A stretch of 64,000 bases of DNA from Serratia fonticola (GTDB taxonomy: Bacteria > Pseudomonadota > Gammaproteobacteria > Enterobacterales > Enterobacteriaceae), in assembly GCF_001006005.1 (NCBI RefSeq), contig NZ_CP011254.1, forward strand, positions 4,588,001-4,652,000, written 5' to 3'. Numbering within the stretch: the first letter of the stretch is position 1; every line of letters starts with the position of its first letter. This document shows, piece after piece, positions 55,181-63,053 of this stretch. The translations under genes and the position numbers were made by a program. Below the pieces are notes generated by a model. That model had not been told where the DNA came from, did not search any database, and saw only the letters and a list, made by a program, of their open reading frames with translations.

Positions 55181-56554
55181 TCAACCGCCCGGGGGCGTGG
55201 CAGGCTGATATTTACCGCTCATGCCTTCCAGCAGCGCGACCAGATCCTTGATATCGCTTTCTGGTAGGGTAACGCCGACCTGATAGGTCAGCATATCCTT
55301 GACCGCCTGATGCAGCGAAGTCACGCTGCCGTCGTGGAAGTAAGGGGCGGTTTGGGCGATGTTTCGTAACGTCGGGGTTTTGAAGCGATGACGATCGCTA
55401 TCATTTTTAGTGACATTGTAACGTCCAAGGTCGGCTTCGGTGGGGTTACCGCGAGCGGTAAAGTAATCTGCTTTCAGCCCCATGACCTCATAGGACTGGC
55501 CCCCAAGGTTGACCCCGGTATGGCAGGTGCCACATTTGTTTTGCTGGAACAGTTGATAGCCGTGTTTTTGCTGCGCCGTCAGGGCGTCGCTATCGCCTTT
55601 CAGGTAACGGTCAAACGGGCTATCTGGCGTGATCAGCGTCTTTTCGAACTCGGCAATGGCGTCGGTAATGTTATCGCCGGTGACGCCGTTAGCATAGACG
55701 CGCCGGAAATCGGCCTTCAGCAAGGCGTCCTGATCCAGTTTAGCGATGATTTCATCCCAGGATTCGGAGGCCATCTCGATCGGGTTCATCGGCGGGCCAC
55801 CAGCCTGGGCCTGTAAATCTGCCGCTCGACCATCCCAGAACTGCGCCATATTGAAGGCCGCATTAAACACCGTCGGTGCGTTGATTGGCCCAACCTGATC
55901 GCCAACCCCCAACGATGAGACGCGACCGTCCACGCCACCTTCGCCCAGCTTATGGCAGTGGGCACATGAGATGCTGTTATCTTTCGATAGGCGCGGATCG
56001 TGGAACAACCGGAAGCCCAGCGCCACTTTTTGAGGATCGGTAGGTAGCGAGGATGGCACCGGCTGTAAGGCGGCACCACGTAGTTCGGCTGGCGTATCTG
56101 GCAAAGTGTAGAACTGTTCGCGTTGTTGACGGACCCAGCTCAGTAGTTCATTACGATCGCCGTCGCTGACGTTTCCGGCCCAGTGGACCATCTTATACAG
56201 TGGCGGTGGCATCTCCTGGTTTTGCAGCACGGCTTCCAGCTTGGCCAGATCGACTTCAGGTACCGCGGTTTTTTGTTGCAGAGCAGTGCGGGTAGCATCG
56301 AGGTTAAAATGCTGATTTCCACTGAGGATATCCTGCGCCATAATTTGTTTGGCGATCGGCAACTCGGCATAGAAGGGAAGCTGAGCCGAGTTGGAGTGGC
56401 AATAGTCGCAACCATTGCGGGTTAACAGGGTATCGATTTGATTGCTGGCAACGACGGGGTTACGCTGTTGATCGTAATGGTAGACATAGCCGACGGTCCC
56501 CAAATAGCCGACGACGGCGGTAACGGCACATCCCAGAATAATTTTTTTAATCAT
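55181..56554 (-). CDS. yhjA: Triheme cytochrome c peroxidase (YhjA/Ccp-like)
   Basis: This periplasmic, membrane-anchored cytochrome c peroxidase reduces hydrogen peroxide using quinol-derived electrons. The 457 residues have one N-terminal anchor (MIKKIILGCAVTAVVGYLG) and three haem-binding CxxCH motifs: CDYCH (near 49), CAHCH (near 197) and CGTCH (near 343). The extra N-terminal haem matches E. coli YhjA. GGAG stands seven bases before the ATG. A perfect FNR box lies 97 bases upstream, fitting induction without oxygen. The gap 55074-55180 holds only a hairpin (CAGGTGGG and CCCACCTG). Confidence 0.92.
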   Translation of the reverse strand: MIKKIILGCAVTAVVGYLGTVGYVYHYDQQRNPVVASNQIDTLLTRNGCDYCHSNSAQLPFYAELPIAKQIMAQDILSGNQHFNLDATRTALQQKTAVPEVDLAKLEAVLQNQEMPPPLYKMVHWAGNVSDGDRNELLSWVRQQREQFYTLPDTPAELRGAALQPVPSSLPTDPQKVALGFRLFHDPRLSKDNSISCAHCHKLGEGGVDGRVSSLGVGDQVGPINAPTVFNAAFNMAQFWDGRAADLQAQAGGPPMNPIEMASESWDEIIAKLDQDALLKADFRRVYANGVTGDNITDAIAEFEKTLITPDSPFDRYLKGDSDALTAQQKHGYQLFQQNKCGTCHTGVNLGGQSYEVMGLKADYFTARGNPTEADLGRYNVTKNDSDRHRFKTPTLRNIAQTAPYFHDGSVTSLHQAVKDMLTYQVGVTLPESDIKDLVALLEGMSGKYQPATPPGG

Positions 56555-56650
56555 GTTCTCGCTCCAATGAGTTGACTGCCAAAAAACCCTACATATAAAG
56601 AGGTAATAAAAGGGGCAATCGGATTGTCATGGGCTGGGGCGGTTGGCAAC

Positions 56651-56664
56651 TTGATTAAAATCAA
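56651..56664. promoter_or_regulatory. FNR box upstream of the cytochrome c peroxidase gene
   Basis: TTGATTAAAATCAA is a perfect match to the FNR consensus TTGAT-N4-ATCAA. It lies 97 bases upstream of the peroxidase start codon and 256 bases from the divergent MFS gene, so control of the peroxidase is more likely. The rest of the 56555-56919 region shows only AT-rich promoter-like sequence. Confidence 0.88.
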
Positions 56665-56919
56665 TCACCATCATTGGTGTACGCTATCGTTCGGATAGGT
56701 TTTAACGATGAAGCAGGCGTGGCGTGGCTCTCAGGCTGTTTCTAAGAAATACCTTATTATTCAATTAGGTGACGATTTATAGGTGACGCCGTCACAATTA
56801 GTTCGATTGGTGCGTTGTTGCGGGATTTTGGTGCACAACATCCCCAGACAAACTACAGAATATGCCTTGGCTGTTATAATCCGGGGAAAATAAAAGACAT
56901 AGGGACACATTTTAAACTG

Positions 56920-58413
56920 ATGACCACTAACACTTCTTCGAGCACAGCCCAAGTAGCCCATCGGCCGTTGATCCTGATTGCCTGCATGCTGGCAATGTTC
57001 ATGTCTGCCATTGAAGCGACCATTGTCGCCACCGCGATGCCGACGATTATTGGCGATCTGGGTGGTTTTTCGTTGCTGGGCTGGGTGTTTTCGGTCTATT
57101 TGCTGGCACAGGCCATTACCATCCCGATCTACGGGCGTTTGGCGGATTTATACGGCCGGAAACCGATCTTTTTCTTTGGCGCCACGCTGTTCCTGTTGGG
57201 GTCGGTCCTGTGCGGTTTCTCATCGAATATGTATTGGCTGATTGCCTTCCGCCTGCTGCAAGGGCTGGGCGCCGGGGCGATCATGCCGATCGCCACCACC
57301 GTGATCGGTGATATTTACAGCGCCACCGAGCGGCCAAAAGTGATGGGGTATCTTTCTAGCGTCTGGGGTGTTTCGGCCATTCTTGGCCCGCTACTAGGCG
57401 CGTTTATCGTGCAGCACACGTCTTGGGCTTTGGTATTCTGGGTCAACCTGCCCATTGGCCTGCTGGCGATGTATTTCCTGGGGCGCTACTTGCCAGACCT
57501 CAAACAGGGGCGCAAACATGCGCTGGATCTGGCGGGAACGGCTTGGCTGACGATCTTTGTCGCTGCATTGCTGCTTTCACTCTTGCAGGCGGAAATGCTG
57601 GGATGGTGGGTCATACCGTTGCTGGCGTTGGCGTTAGTGGCGCTTAACCTGCTAATTCGTCAGGAGCGCCGTGCTCCTGAACCGTTGTTCCCACTGGCCC
57701 TGTGGCAAAATCGCGTAATTGTGGCCGGCAATATTGGCGGCGTGGTGATCGGTGCTGCCATGATGGGCATCAGCGCCTTCCTGCCAACCTTTATCCAAGG
57801 CGTGAAGGGCGGAACTCCGCTGGAAGCCGGAACCACGTTAGCCTTGATGTCGATTGGCTGGCCGCTGGCCAGTATGCTGAGCGGACGTTTGATGTTGCTG
57901 ACTTCTTATCGGACCACAGCACTGCTTGGCGCGCTGCTGTTGGCGGCCGGTGGCTTTATCCTGCTGCTGTTACAGCCTTCGGGTGGGTTACTGTGGGGGC
58001 GGGTTGCGGCGTTTATCATCGGGGTCGGTATGGGGTTGTGCAATACCACCTTCCTGGTCTCGGTACAGAATGCGGCACATTACAGTATTCGCGGTATCGC
58101 AACCGCCTGCACGGTATTCACCAGGATGGTCGGATCGGCGATCGGCACCGCCATTCTGGGGGCCACGTTGAATATCAACCTGCATTTGCGTCTGCCAGAA
58201 ACGGTTGATCCGGTGCAGCAGTTGATGGAGCCAGAGGTTCGCAACACCATGCGGCCAGAGGCGCTGGCGGATCTCATTGGGCATGTCGCCGCCTCAATGC
58301 ATTGGGTATTCCTGGTCTCGGCGTTGATATCGCTGTTTGCCTTGGGTGCGGCTATGCTGATCCCGGCGCGTCATCGACCACAGGGCGAAGGTGAAGAGAT
58401 TAAACAGGCTTAA
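56920..58413 (+). CDS. MFS multidrug exporter, DHA2 (EmrB/QacA-like)
   Basis: This 497-residue transporter has about 14 hydrophobic segments, typical of the 14-TM DHA2 class. Motif A is GRLADLYGRKPIF (near residue 71) and motif C is GYLSSVWGVSAILGPLLGAF (near 146), the antiporter signature. It probably exports drugs or other toxic compounds. I start at MTTNTSSSTAQV (56920); the frame is open 35 codons upstream, but that stretch is cysteine-containing and promoter-like. No strong ribosome-binding site is seen before either start. It ends in a hairpin shared with the convergent ynfD. Confidence 0.87.
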   Translation: MTTNTSSSTAQVAHRPLILIACMLAMFMSAIEATIVATAMPTIIGDLGGFSLLGWVFSVYLLAQAITIPIYGRLADLYGRKPIFFFGATLFLLGSVLCGFSSNMYWLIAFRLLQGLGAGAIMPIATTVIGDIYSATERPKVMGYLSSVWGVSAILGPLLGAFIVQHTSWALVFWVNLPIGLLAMYFLGRYLPDLKQGRKHALDLAGTAWLTIFVAALLLSLLQAEMLGWWVIPLLALALVALNLLIRQERRAPEPLFPLALWQNRVIVAGNIGGVVIGAAMMGISAFLPTFIQGVKGGTPLEAGTTLALMSIGWPLASMLSGRLMLLTSYRTTALLGALLLAAGGFILLLLQPSGGLLWGRVAAFIIGVGMGLCNTTFLVSVQNAAHYSIRGIATACTVFTRMVGSAIGTAILGATLNINLHLRLPETVDPVQQLMEPEVRNTMRPEALADLIGHVAASMHWVFLVSALISLFALGAAMLIPARHRPQGEGEEIKQA

Positions 58414-58421
58414 AGAAGAGG

Positions 58422-58444
58422 GGGCGCAGTAACGAACTGCGCCC
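58422..58444. terminator. Hairpin between the MFS exporter and ynfD
   Basis: GGGCGCAG and CTGCGCCC form a perfect eight-base stem with loop TAACGAA between two convergent genes. It shares its stem sequence with the dispersed palindromes at 14961 and 20148. T-runs are weak. Confidence 0.65.
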
Positions 58445-58453
58445 TGGAGCCGG

Positions 58454-58753
58454 TTACTGCGGGGCTTGGGTATCCTGGCTGGTGCCAGTTTGCGCCGCGT
58501 CGCCGCTGTCGTCGCCGTTAATCAGGCGGGTATACACGATTTTCTGCGTGTCTTGACCACAATGGCCGACCACCTGTCCACCGGCAAGGTTCGCCTGATC
58601 GTTAGGCACGATCTCCAGCTTGAAGCCGGATTCCGGTACGCCGTTATTGACAATTTTCTGGGCAATATCCGCCTTTATGCTCTCACATGAGGCAAAAGCG
58701 GCCAGCGGCGCGGTGGCTAACAGCAGTACACCTACTACAAGCGCTTTTTTCAT
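58454..58753 (-). CDS. ynfD: DUF1161 exported protein (YnfD-like)
   Basis: This 99-residue protein has a signal peptide (MKKALVVGVLLLATAPLAAF, cleavage near residue 21), and a short mature domain with two cysteines (SCESIKADIAQKI, VVGHCGQDTQKIVY) that probably form a disulfide in the periplasm. It matches the DUF1161 family, whose function is unknown. I prefer the second of two tandem ATGs (58753) because AAGGA is seven bases before it. It lies close to ynfB/ynfA, as ynfD does in E. coli. A threonine/glutamine-rich tail ends the protein. Confidence 0.82.
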   Translation of the reverse strand: MKKALVVGVLLLATAPLAAFASCESIKADIAQKIVNNGVPESGFKLEIVPNDQANLAGGQVVGHCGQDTQKIVYTRLINGDDSGDAAQTGTSQDTQAPQ

Positions 58754-58830
58754 CATTGGATCCTTATTTGAGACGAATGTTCTTTGTCAGGATAGCAGCA
58801 TCAGGTTGAATAGTTTACCCTTACTCGCTA

Positions 58831-59190
58831 TTACTGCGTGACTGGACGGCCAGTGGTGCGATCCAGACACTTACGGGTTGACGATTCCCAATAGGCATTG
58901 ACGTTGTAGCTGTTATCACAACGATCTTCGTCATCAATAGCACGGTCAACCTTGTCAAACTCCTTCTCGACACGGGTATTGACCTTACTGCGCAGCGATT
59001 TGGTTTCGTTCCACTGCTCTTTGCTTTGGCGAGCCTGTTCGTTGCTCATGGCTGCGCCGCCGCTGCCGTCAACCGTGACGCAGGTGCTGCCCTGGGTGCA
59101 AGAGGCAGCGAAGGCAGGAGCTTGCCAGGCACCGGCCAGCAATAACATGGCAACCGGTAACATCAGGCGCGGAAGGGAAAGTAATTTCAT
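58831..59190 (-). CDS. ynfB: DUF1283 exported protein YnfB
   Basis: This 119-residue protein starts at 59190 with a signal peptide (cleavage near AFA-AS, residue 28). The mature part contains [20 protein letters not shown] and a charged helical region ending [18 protein letters not shown], plus C-terminal cysteines ([20 protein letters not shown]). It matches the DUF1283 family; function unknown. The open frame continues 18 codons upstream without a signal-like start. It is divergent from ynfA, as in E. coli. Confidence 0.87.
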   Translation of the reverse strand: MKLLSLPRLMLPVAMLLLAGAWQAPAFAASCTQGSTCVTVDGSGGAAMSNEQARQSKEQWNETKSLRSKVNTRVEKEFDKVDRAIDDEDRCDNSYNVNAYWESSTRKCLDRTTGRPVTQ

Positions 59191-59323
59191 CGTTTCATCC
59201 TTATAAGTGAGTGTTGCATCCACCAGCAACACTGGCTGTAGCATGGGTTAAATATATCACCGTGCTGTTATATTGCACCAGCGCATCGCCTTGTTCGTTT
59301 AATTTACTGAGAGAATAGCGGTA

Positions 59324-59650
59324 ATGTTAAAAACCACTTTATTGTTTTTTGCCACCGCGCTGGCCGAAATCATTGGCTGTTTCTTGCCTTATCTGTGGCT
59401 AAAGAAAAACGCCAGCGCCTGGCTGTTGCTGCCTGCGGCCCTCAGCCTGATGCTGTTTGTCTGGTTGTTGACGCTGCATCCGTCGGCCAGTGGGCGAGTC
59501 TATGCTGCCTATGGCGGCGTCTATGTGGCAACGGCGCTGCTTTGGCTACGGGTGGTAGATGGTGTGAAGTTGTCGACTATGGATTGGTTGGGGGCCGGGG
59601 TGGCACTGCTGGGGATGCTGATTATCGTTTCCGGCTGGCGCACTACGTAG
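59324..59650 (+). CDS. ynfA: UPF0060 inner-membrane protein YnfA
   Basis: YnfA is a 108-residue membrane protein with four hydrophobic segments, related to small multidrug resistance proteins. Typical segments are [20 protein letters not shown] (carrying the conserved AEIxGC glutamate in TM1) and [20 protein letters not shown]. The start ATG at 59324 lies after a purine-rich GAGAGAATAGCGGTA. It is divergent from ynfB with a 133-base gap, the same arrangement as in E. coli. A palindromic repeat follows immediately after the stop. Confidence 0.93.
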   Translation: MLKTTLLFFATALAEIIGCFLPYLWLKKNASAWLLLPAALSLMLFVWLLTLHPSASGRVYAAYGGVYVATALLWLRVVDGVKLSTMDWLGAGVALLGMLIIVSGWRTT

Positions 59651-59670
59651 GGGCGCCGCATGCTGCGCCC
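59651..59670. repeat. Dispersed palindrome after ynfA
   Basis: GGGCGCCGCATGCTGCGCCC, nearly perfect, starts directly after the ynfA stop codon and is followed by GCTTGAA. Same family as 14961 and 34955. It may serve as the ynfA terminator. Confidence 0.65.
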
Positions 59671-59711
59671 GCTTGAATGGCAGGGGGATGCCCTGCCACA
59701 GAGTAAGAGCA

Positions 59712-60458
59712 TTAACCGCGATGAATGCTCAACCCGGCAAAGGATTGGCTGACCGGCATCATTTCCAAAGTATTGATATTGACGCGGGAAGGCAGCGTTG
59801 CCACCCAGAATACCGCTTCGGCAACATCATCCGGCGTCAGGGCATCTACCCCTTGATAGGTTTTATCTACCTTGCCGTCATCCCCTTTGAAACGCACGTT
59901 GGAGAACTCGGTGCCACCAACCATGCCTGGCTCAATATCGGTAACGCGGATATGAGTGCCGTGCAGATCGGCGCGCAGACCCAGGCTGAACTGTTTAACG
60001 AAGGCCTTGGTAGCGCCGTAAACGTTACCACCGGCATACGGCCAGTTGGCGGCGGTGGAGCCGATATTGATCACATGGCCAATGTTACGTTCCACCATGG
60101 CTGGCAGCAGCGCGCGGGTCATGTTGACCAACCCTTTGGTGTTGGTATCGATCATGGTTTCCCAATCGTCCGCATTAGCCTTGTGCGCAGGCTCCAGGCC
60201 TAACGCCAGACCGGCGTTATTCACCAGCACGTCGACGTTGCGCAGCGCTGCGGGTAACTCTTCGATGGCCTGCTGGATCGCCGCACGGTTGCGGACATCC
60301 AAACGCACGATATGCAGTGCTTCACCTAATTCTGCCTGCAGCGCCTCCAGGCGCTCCACACGGCGGCCAGTGGCAATCACCTGATGGCCTTCACCGACAA
60401 ATTTGCGGGCAATTGCTTCACCAAAACCGGAGGTAGCGCCCGTGACAAAAATAATCAT
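59712..60458 (-). CDS. ydfG: NADP-dependent 3-hydroxy acid dehydrogenase YdfG
   Basis: YdfG is a classical SDR that oxidises L-allo-threonine, serine and 3-hydroxy acids and reduces malonic semialdehyde. The 248 residues show FVTGATSGFGEAIAR (nucleotide loop, residue 4 on), NNAGLALG, the serine in INIGSTAANWPYAG and the catalytic YGATKAFVKQF (YxxxK near residue 148). An arginine at TGRRVERL selects NADP. AAGGA stands eight bases before the ATG. It is a single leftward gene downstream of ynfA. Confidence 0.95.
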   Translation of the reverse strand: MIIFVTGATSGFGEAIARKFVGEGHQVIATGRRVERLEALQAELGEALHIVRLDVRNRAAIQQAIEELPAALRNVDVLVNNAGLALGLEPAHKANADDWETMIDTNTKGLVNMTRALLPAMVERNIGHVINIGSTAANWPYAGGNVYGATKAFVKQFSLGLRADLHGTHIRVTDIEPGMVGGTEFSNVRFKGDDGKVDKTYQGVDALTPDDVAEAVFWVATLPSRVNINTLEMMPVSQSFAGLSIHRG

Positions 60459-60523
60459 GCTGCTGTTCCTTAACTGTTTTTAGCCTGCATCCACTCTAAC
60501 GCGGTTGCGTTAACCCTGCAATT

Positions 60524-61048
60524 TTAACCGGTGATGGCCGGCACGTGGTAAACCACACAGTCGTATTTGATATTTTCGCGGCGGCCTTGCACGGTGCCAC
60601 CCAGCGATTCGGCAATGCGGCGGCTTGGCGTGTTCTGCTCGGCGACCGGGTAAATGAAATACGGTGGGTGGTAGCGTTCGCTGGCCCATTTTGCCATGGC
60701 ATGGACGATTTCGCGGCCGTAGCCGTTACCGTGCAGGTTCTCTTTCACCCAGATCCCGAGTTCTGGTTTTTGCTGGTGCAGATTATGCACGCCACCCATG
60801 CCAACGAACTGCTTGCTGTCACGTAACCGTGCCACAAAGATGACTTCTTCACCTTCACGGATCAACGGCAGCCAGCCTTCCCAGACGTTGGCAAATGCCT
60901 CGGGGGACTCTTCTGGTTCAAAGGTCATAAAACGCGTTAGCGTAGGAGTGATCGCCTGGTAAACATCGTCGGCGTCTGCTGCGGTAAAGGGGGCAATCAA
61001 CAACCGATCGGTATTCACACGGCACTGAGTAAGGTCACTGTGCATCAT
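60524..61048 (-). CDS. GNAT-family N-acetyltransferase
   Basis: This 174-residue acetyltransferase is of the RimJ/RimL-like type. The N-terminal strand is RVNTDRLLIAPFTAADADDV and the acetyl-CoA loop is VKENLHGNGYGREIVHAMAKW (near residue 103). The C-terminal NTPSRRIAESLGGTVQGRR is characteristic of the family. The acceptor is unknown. GAGG lies eight bases before the first of two tandem ATGs. A terminator lies between it and the truncated reductase gene upstream. Confidence 0.86.
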   Translation of the reverse strand: MMHSDLTQCRVNTDRLLIAPFTAADADDVYQAITPTLTRFMTFEPEESPEAFANVWEGWLPLIREGEEVIFVARLRDSKQFVGMGGVHNLHQQKPELGIWVKENLHGNGYGREIVHAMAKWASERYHPPYFIYPVAEQNTPSRRIAESLGGTVQGRRENIKYDCVVYHVPAITG

Positions 61049-61077
61049 TATTATTACCTCGCTTTTCAGGCCTAAAA

Positions 61078-61112
61078 CGGCAAAAATCCGCTCCCGTTAA
61101 AACGGGGCGGAT
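61078..61112 (-). terminator. Terminator downstream of the truncated aldo/keto reductase
   Basis: ATCCGC-CCCGTT and AACGGG-GCGGAT arms form an almost perfect stem (one bulged T). On the minus strand it is followed by TTTTTGCC, a normal rho-independent end for the gene at 61147. Confidence 0.8.
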
Positions 61113-61146
61113 CATCGATATTACGTTGATTAGCGGCAGATGCGAC

Positions 61147-61845
61147 TTATTTTTTTACCAGGTGAGGTGCGAGGAGCAAAAGGTCGGCCGCAGAGAGACG
61201 ATCTGGCGCGGTTGAAGCCTGGTGCCAATACGGATAAATCAGCGGCGGACGGCTCACTTCCTCCAAGCGCTGCAGTTCTTCTTCGTTGAGGATCAGGTTG
61301 GCGGCGTGCAGGTTATCTTTGAGCTGTTCCGCGTTCCGGGCTCCTATGACCACCGAGGTTATCGTTGGGCGGGCCAACAGCCAGGCCAGCGCGATTTGTG
61401 CCGCAGAGATACCACGGGAGTGGGCGATATCCACCAGCACTTCGACAATATCAAACAGCGCATCTTGATCACGCACCGGCGGCTCACCCCAGTTGGCCAG
61501 ATGGCGCGTGCCTTCCGGTGTGGGTTGATTACGGCGGTATTTGCCCGAGAGCAGGCCACCGGCCAATGGGCTCCAGACCAATACCCCAAGCCCTTGATCC
61601 TGAGCAACAGGCAGCAGTTCATATTCCGCTTCGCGCGCCTGCAGGCTGTAATGGATCTGTTGGCTGACCGGGCGCACTAATCCCAGTCGTTCGGCGCTGC
61701 CCAGGTGTTTCATCAGGTGCCAACCGGAAAAGTTGGACAAACCGGTGTAGCGCACCTTGCCGCTGCTCACCAGATCCTCCAGCGCCCGCAGCGTTTCCTC
61801 TACCGGGGTGATGCCGTCCCACTCGTGTAGCTGATAGAGGGGGGA
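61147..61845 (-). pseudogene. Aldo/keto reductase, 5'-truncated
   Basis: The C-terminal two thirds of an aldo/keto reductase are intact (KVRYTGLSNFSGWHLMKHL, LVWSPLAGGLLSGKYRR, VVIGARNAEQLKDNLHA). Upstream of the first internal ATG the same frame still encodes LYQLHEWDGITPVEETLRAL, which is typical family sequence, but homology stops near 61845. The N-terminal third, with the cofactor- and proton-donor residues (D, Y, K), is missing, replaced by unrelated DNA. The remaining frame could be translated but should be inactive. The truncation is a breakpoint for the 61846-63053 insertion or deletion. Confidence 0.85.
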
Positions 61846-62308
61846 GTTTGGATATCGAAAATCATTGTACGTTAAGGTGATTTTTTGTACACCTCAGCTG
61901 TGGCAGAGCTTGACCACTTTAACAGGCAGCTTTGAGCGATAAGCGGACGCTATGTGTAATAGCTCGCTGTTGAAATCACATGGGCTCGCAATCAGCGCTA
62001 TTTTCGGCTCACATTAGGCCCAGTGGGAGCGAAGTGAATAGACCCGGGTTTCGTAGACACTTTTTTGATCTGGATCTGAGTAAAAATCACTTACCTGTGA
62101 AATGGTTGCTGTAGCGATTACCCACTGATGATTCAGGGAGTTAGAATTTTGTCACAGGATCAGCCATTTGATGAAAGGGATGTTTGGATATACTCAGATG
62201 AACATATGCGGTGCGGCTGGCGTCATGATGGACGGCTACCAGCGGCTTCATTGGCGGTGCCTATCTGCTGCGTTAGGCACAAGGACAGGGTTTCAAGGTT
62301 TCTCACTC
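61846..62308. other. Non-coding junction DNA, no gene recognised
   Basis: This 460-base stretch separates the broken reductase from the orphan ORF. It has no convincing coding frame. Pieces such as GACCCGGGTTTCGTAGACAC look like the end of an insertion sequence, but I cannot name one. Short open frames at 62128-62316 are not supported. Confidence 0.5.
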
Positions 62309-62839
62309 ATGGATAACTCACTTCTTAAAAGATATCGCAAATATGCTCGCACTGAGGAAGCCTTTGCAGTCCTCTTTGTGAAGCAAAATTTGTCGCAGTC
62401 AAAAGGGCATTGGATAGAAATATCCAACTGCCAGCGTTATGAAATGTCATTTGACAATCTGCATTTTAGATTTGTTACGGGCAACCTCTACAAGAGAAAA
62501 ATTCACCCGCGATACCCGCCTAAATCTTTATATACCACCGATGGCAAGTTTGATGAGCACCTGATGGCTCGCGCCATAACATGGGAAACTGCGCACAAGG
62601 ACATAGAGCAACAGAAATCAAAACGCGTGAAGCCCATAAAGTTCGAGATTACTGGCGTCAGTTATGACAAGAACAAGGGCAAGAAAGGCTACTTCCGCGA
62701 CAACGCGCCAGAAGAAATTAAGGCGCTAGCAAAGAACCTTTATGACCGGACTAATCCACTTTGGGATAAAGCCATGCAGTATATAAATGAACCTGAATTC
62801 GTCTATAAAGTTCGCCAGGTGAGGATCATTGAACGATGA
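62309..62839 (+). CDS. Orphan hypothetical protein in AT-rich DNA
   Basis: I do not recognise this protein. From the ATG at 62309 it has 176 residues, is strongly basic and rich in lysine, tyrosine and asparagine (for example YDKNKGKKGYFRDNAPEEI), with no membrane segment, signal peptide or known motif visible. The open frame extends 47 codons upstream, but that part is cysteine/methionine-rich and unlikely. The DNA is visibly more AT-rich than its neighbours. It sits between a truncated reductase and a partial MFS gene, so it is probably imported, perhaps a phage or island remnant. Confidence 0.55.
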   Translation: MDNSLLKRYRKYARTEEAFAVLFVKQNLSQSKGHWIEISNCQRYEMSFDNLHFRFVTGNLYKRKIHPRYPPKSLYTTDGKFDEHLMARAITWETAHKDIEQQKSKRVKPIKFEITGVSYDKNKGKKGYFRDNAPEEIKALAKNLYDRTNPLWDKAMQYINEPEFVYKVRQVRIIER

Positions 62840-63053
62840 AAACACTGCTCTCAGACTCGTCTGGCCTGAACATTTAGCTGCAGGCTTTCCGGATTACGGG
62901 CAGCAGTTCCAGCAACTGGCGAAAGAGCGTCAGGGATAACTTCCTGCCAGGGAAGGACGTCTTCTATTGCGGCCTAGGGATCTTCCCCGGATTCTCTGGC
63001 CCTGCAGTGATTGCTCGTTAAGGTTGGCCTCTGAGTTGACGGTATTGCATCGT
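62840..63053. other. Non-coding spacer
   Basis: There is no gene in these 214 bases between the orphan ORF and the stop of the partial MFS gene. No convincing terminator or repeat is visible. Confidence 0.5.

Noticed and set aside
62128..62316. 62-codon ORF before the orphan gene
   Set aside because: It overlaps the orphan frame's upstream extension, has no clear ribosome-binding site and no recognisable content.
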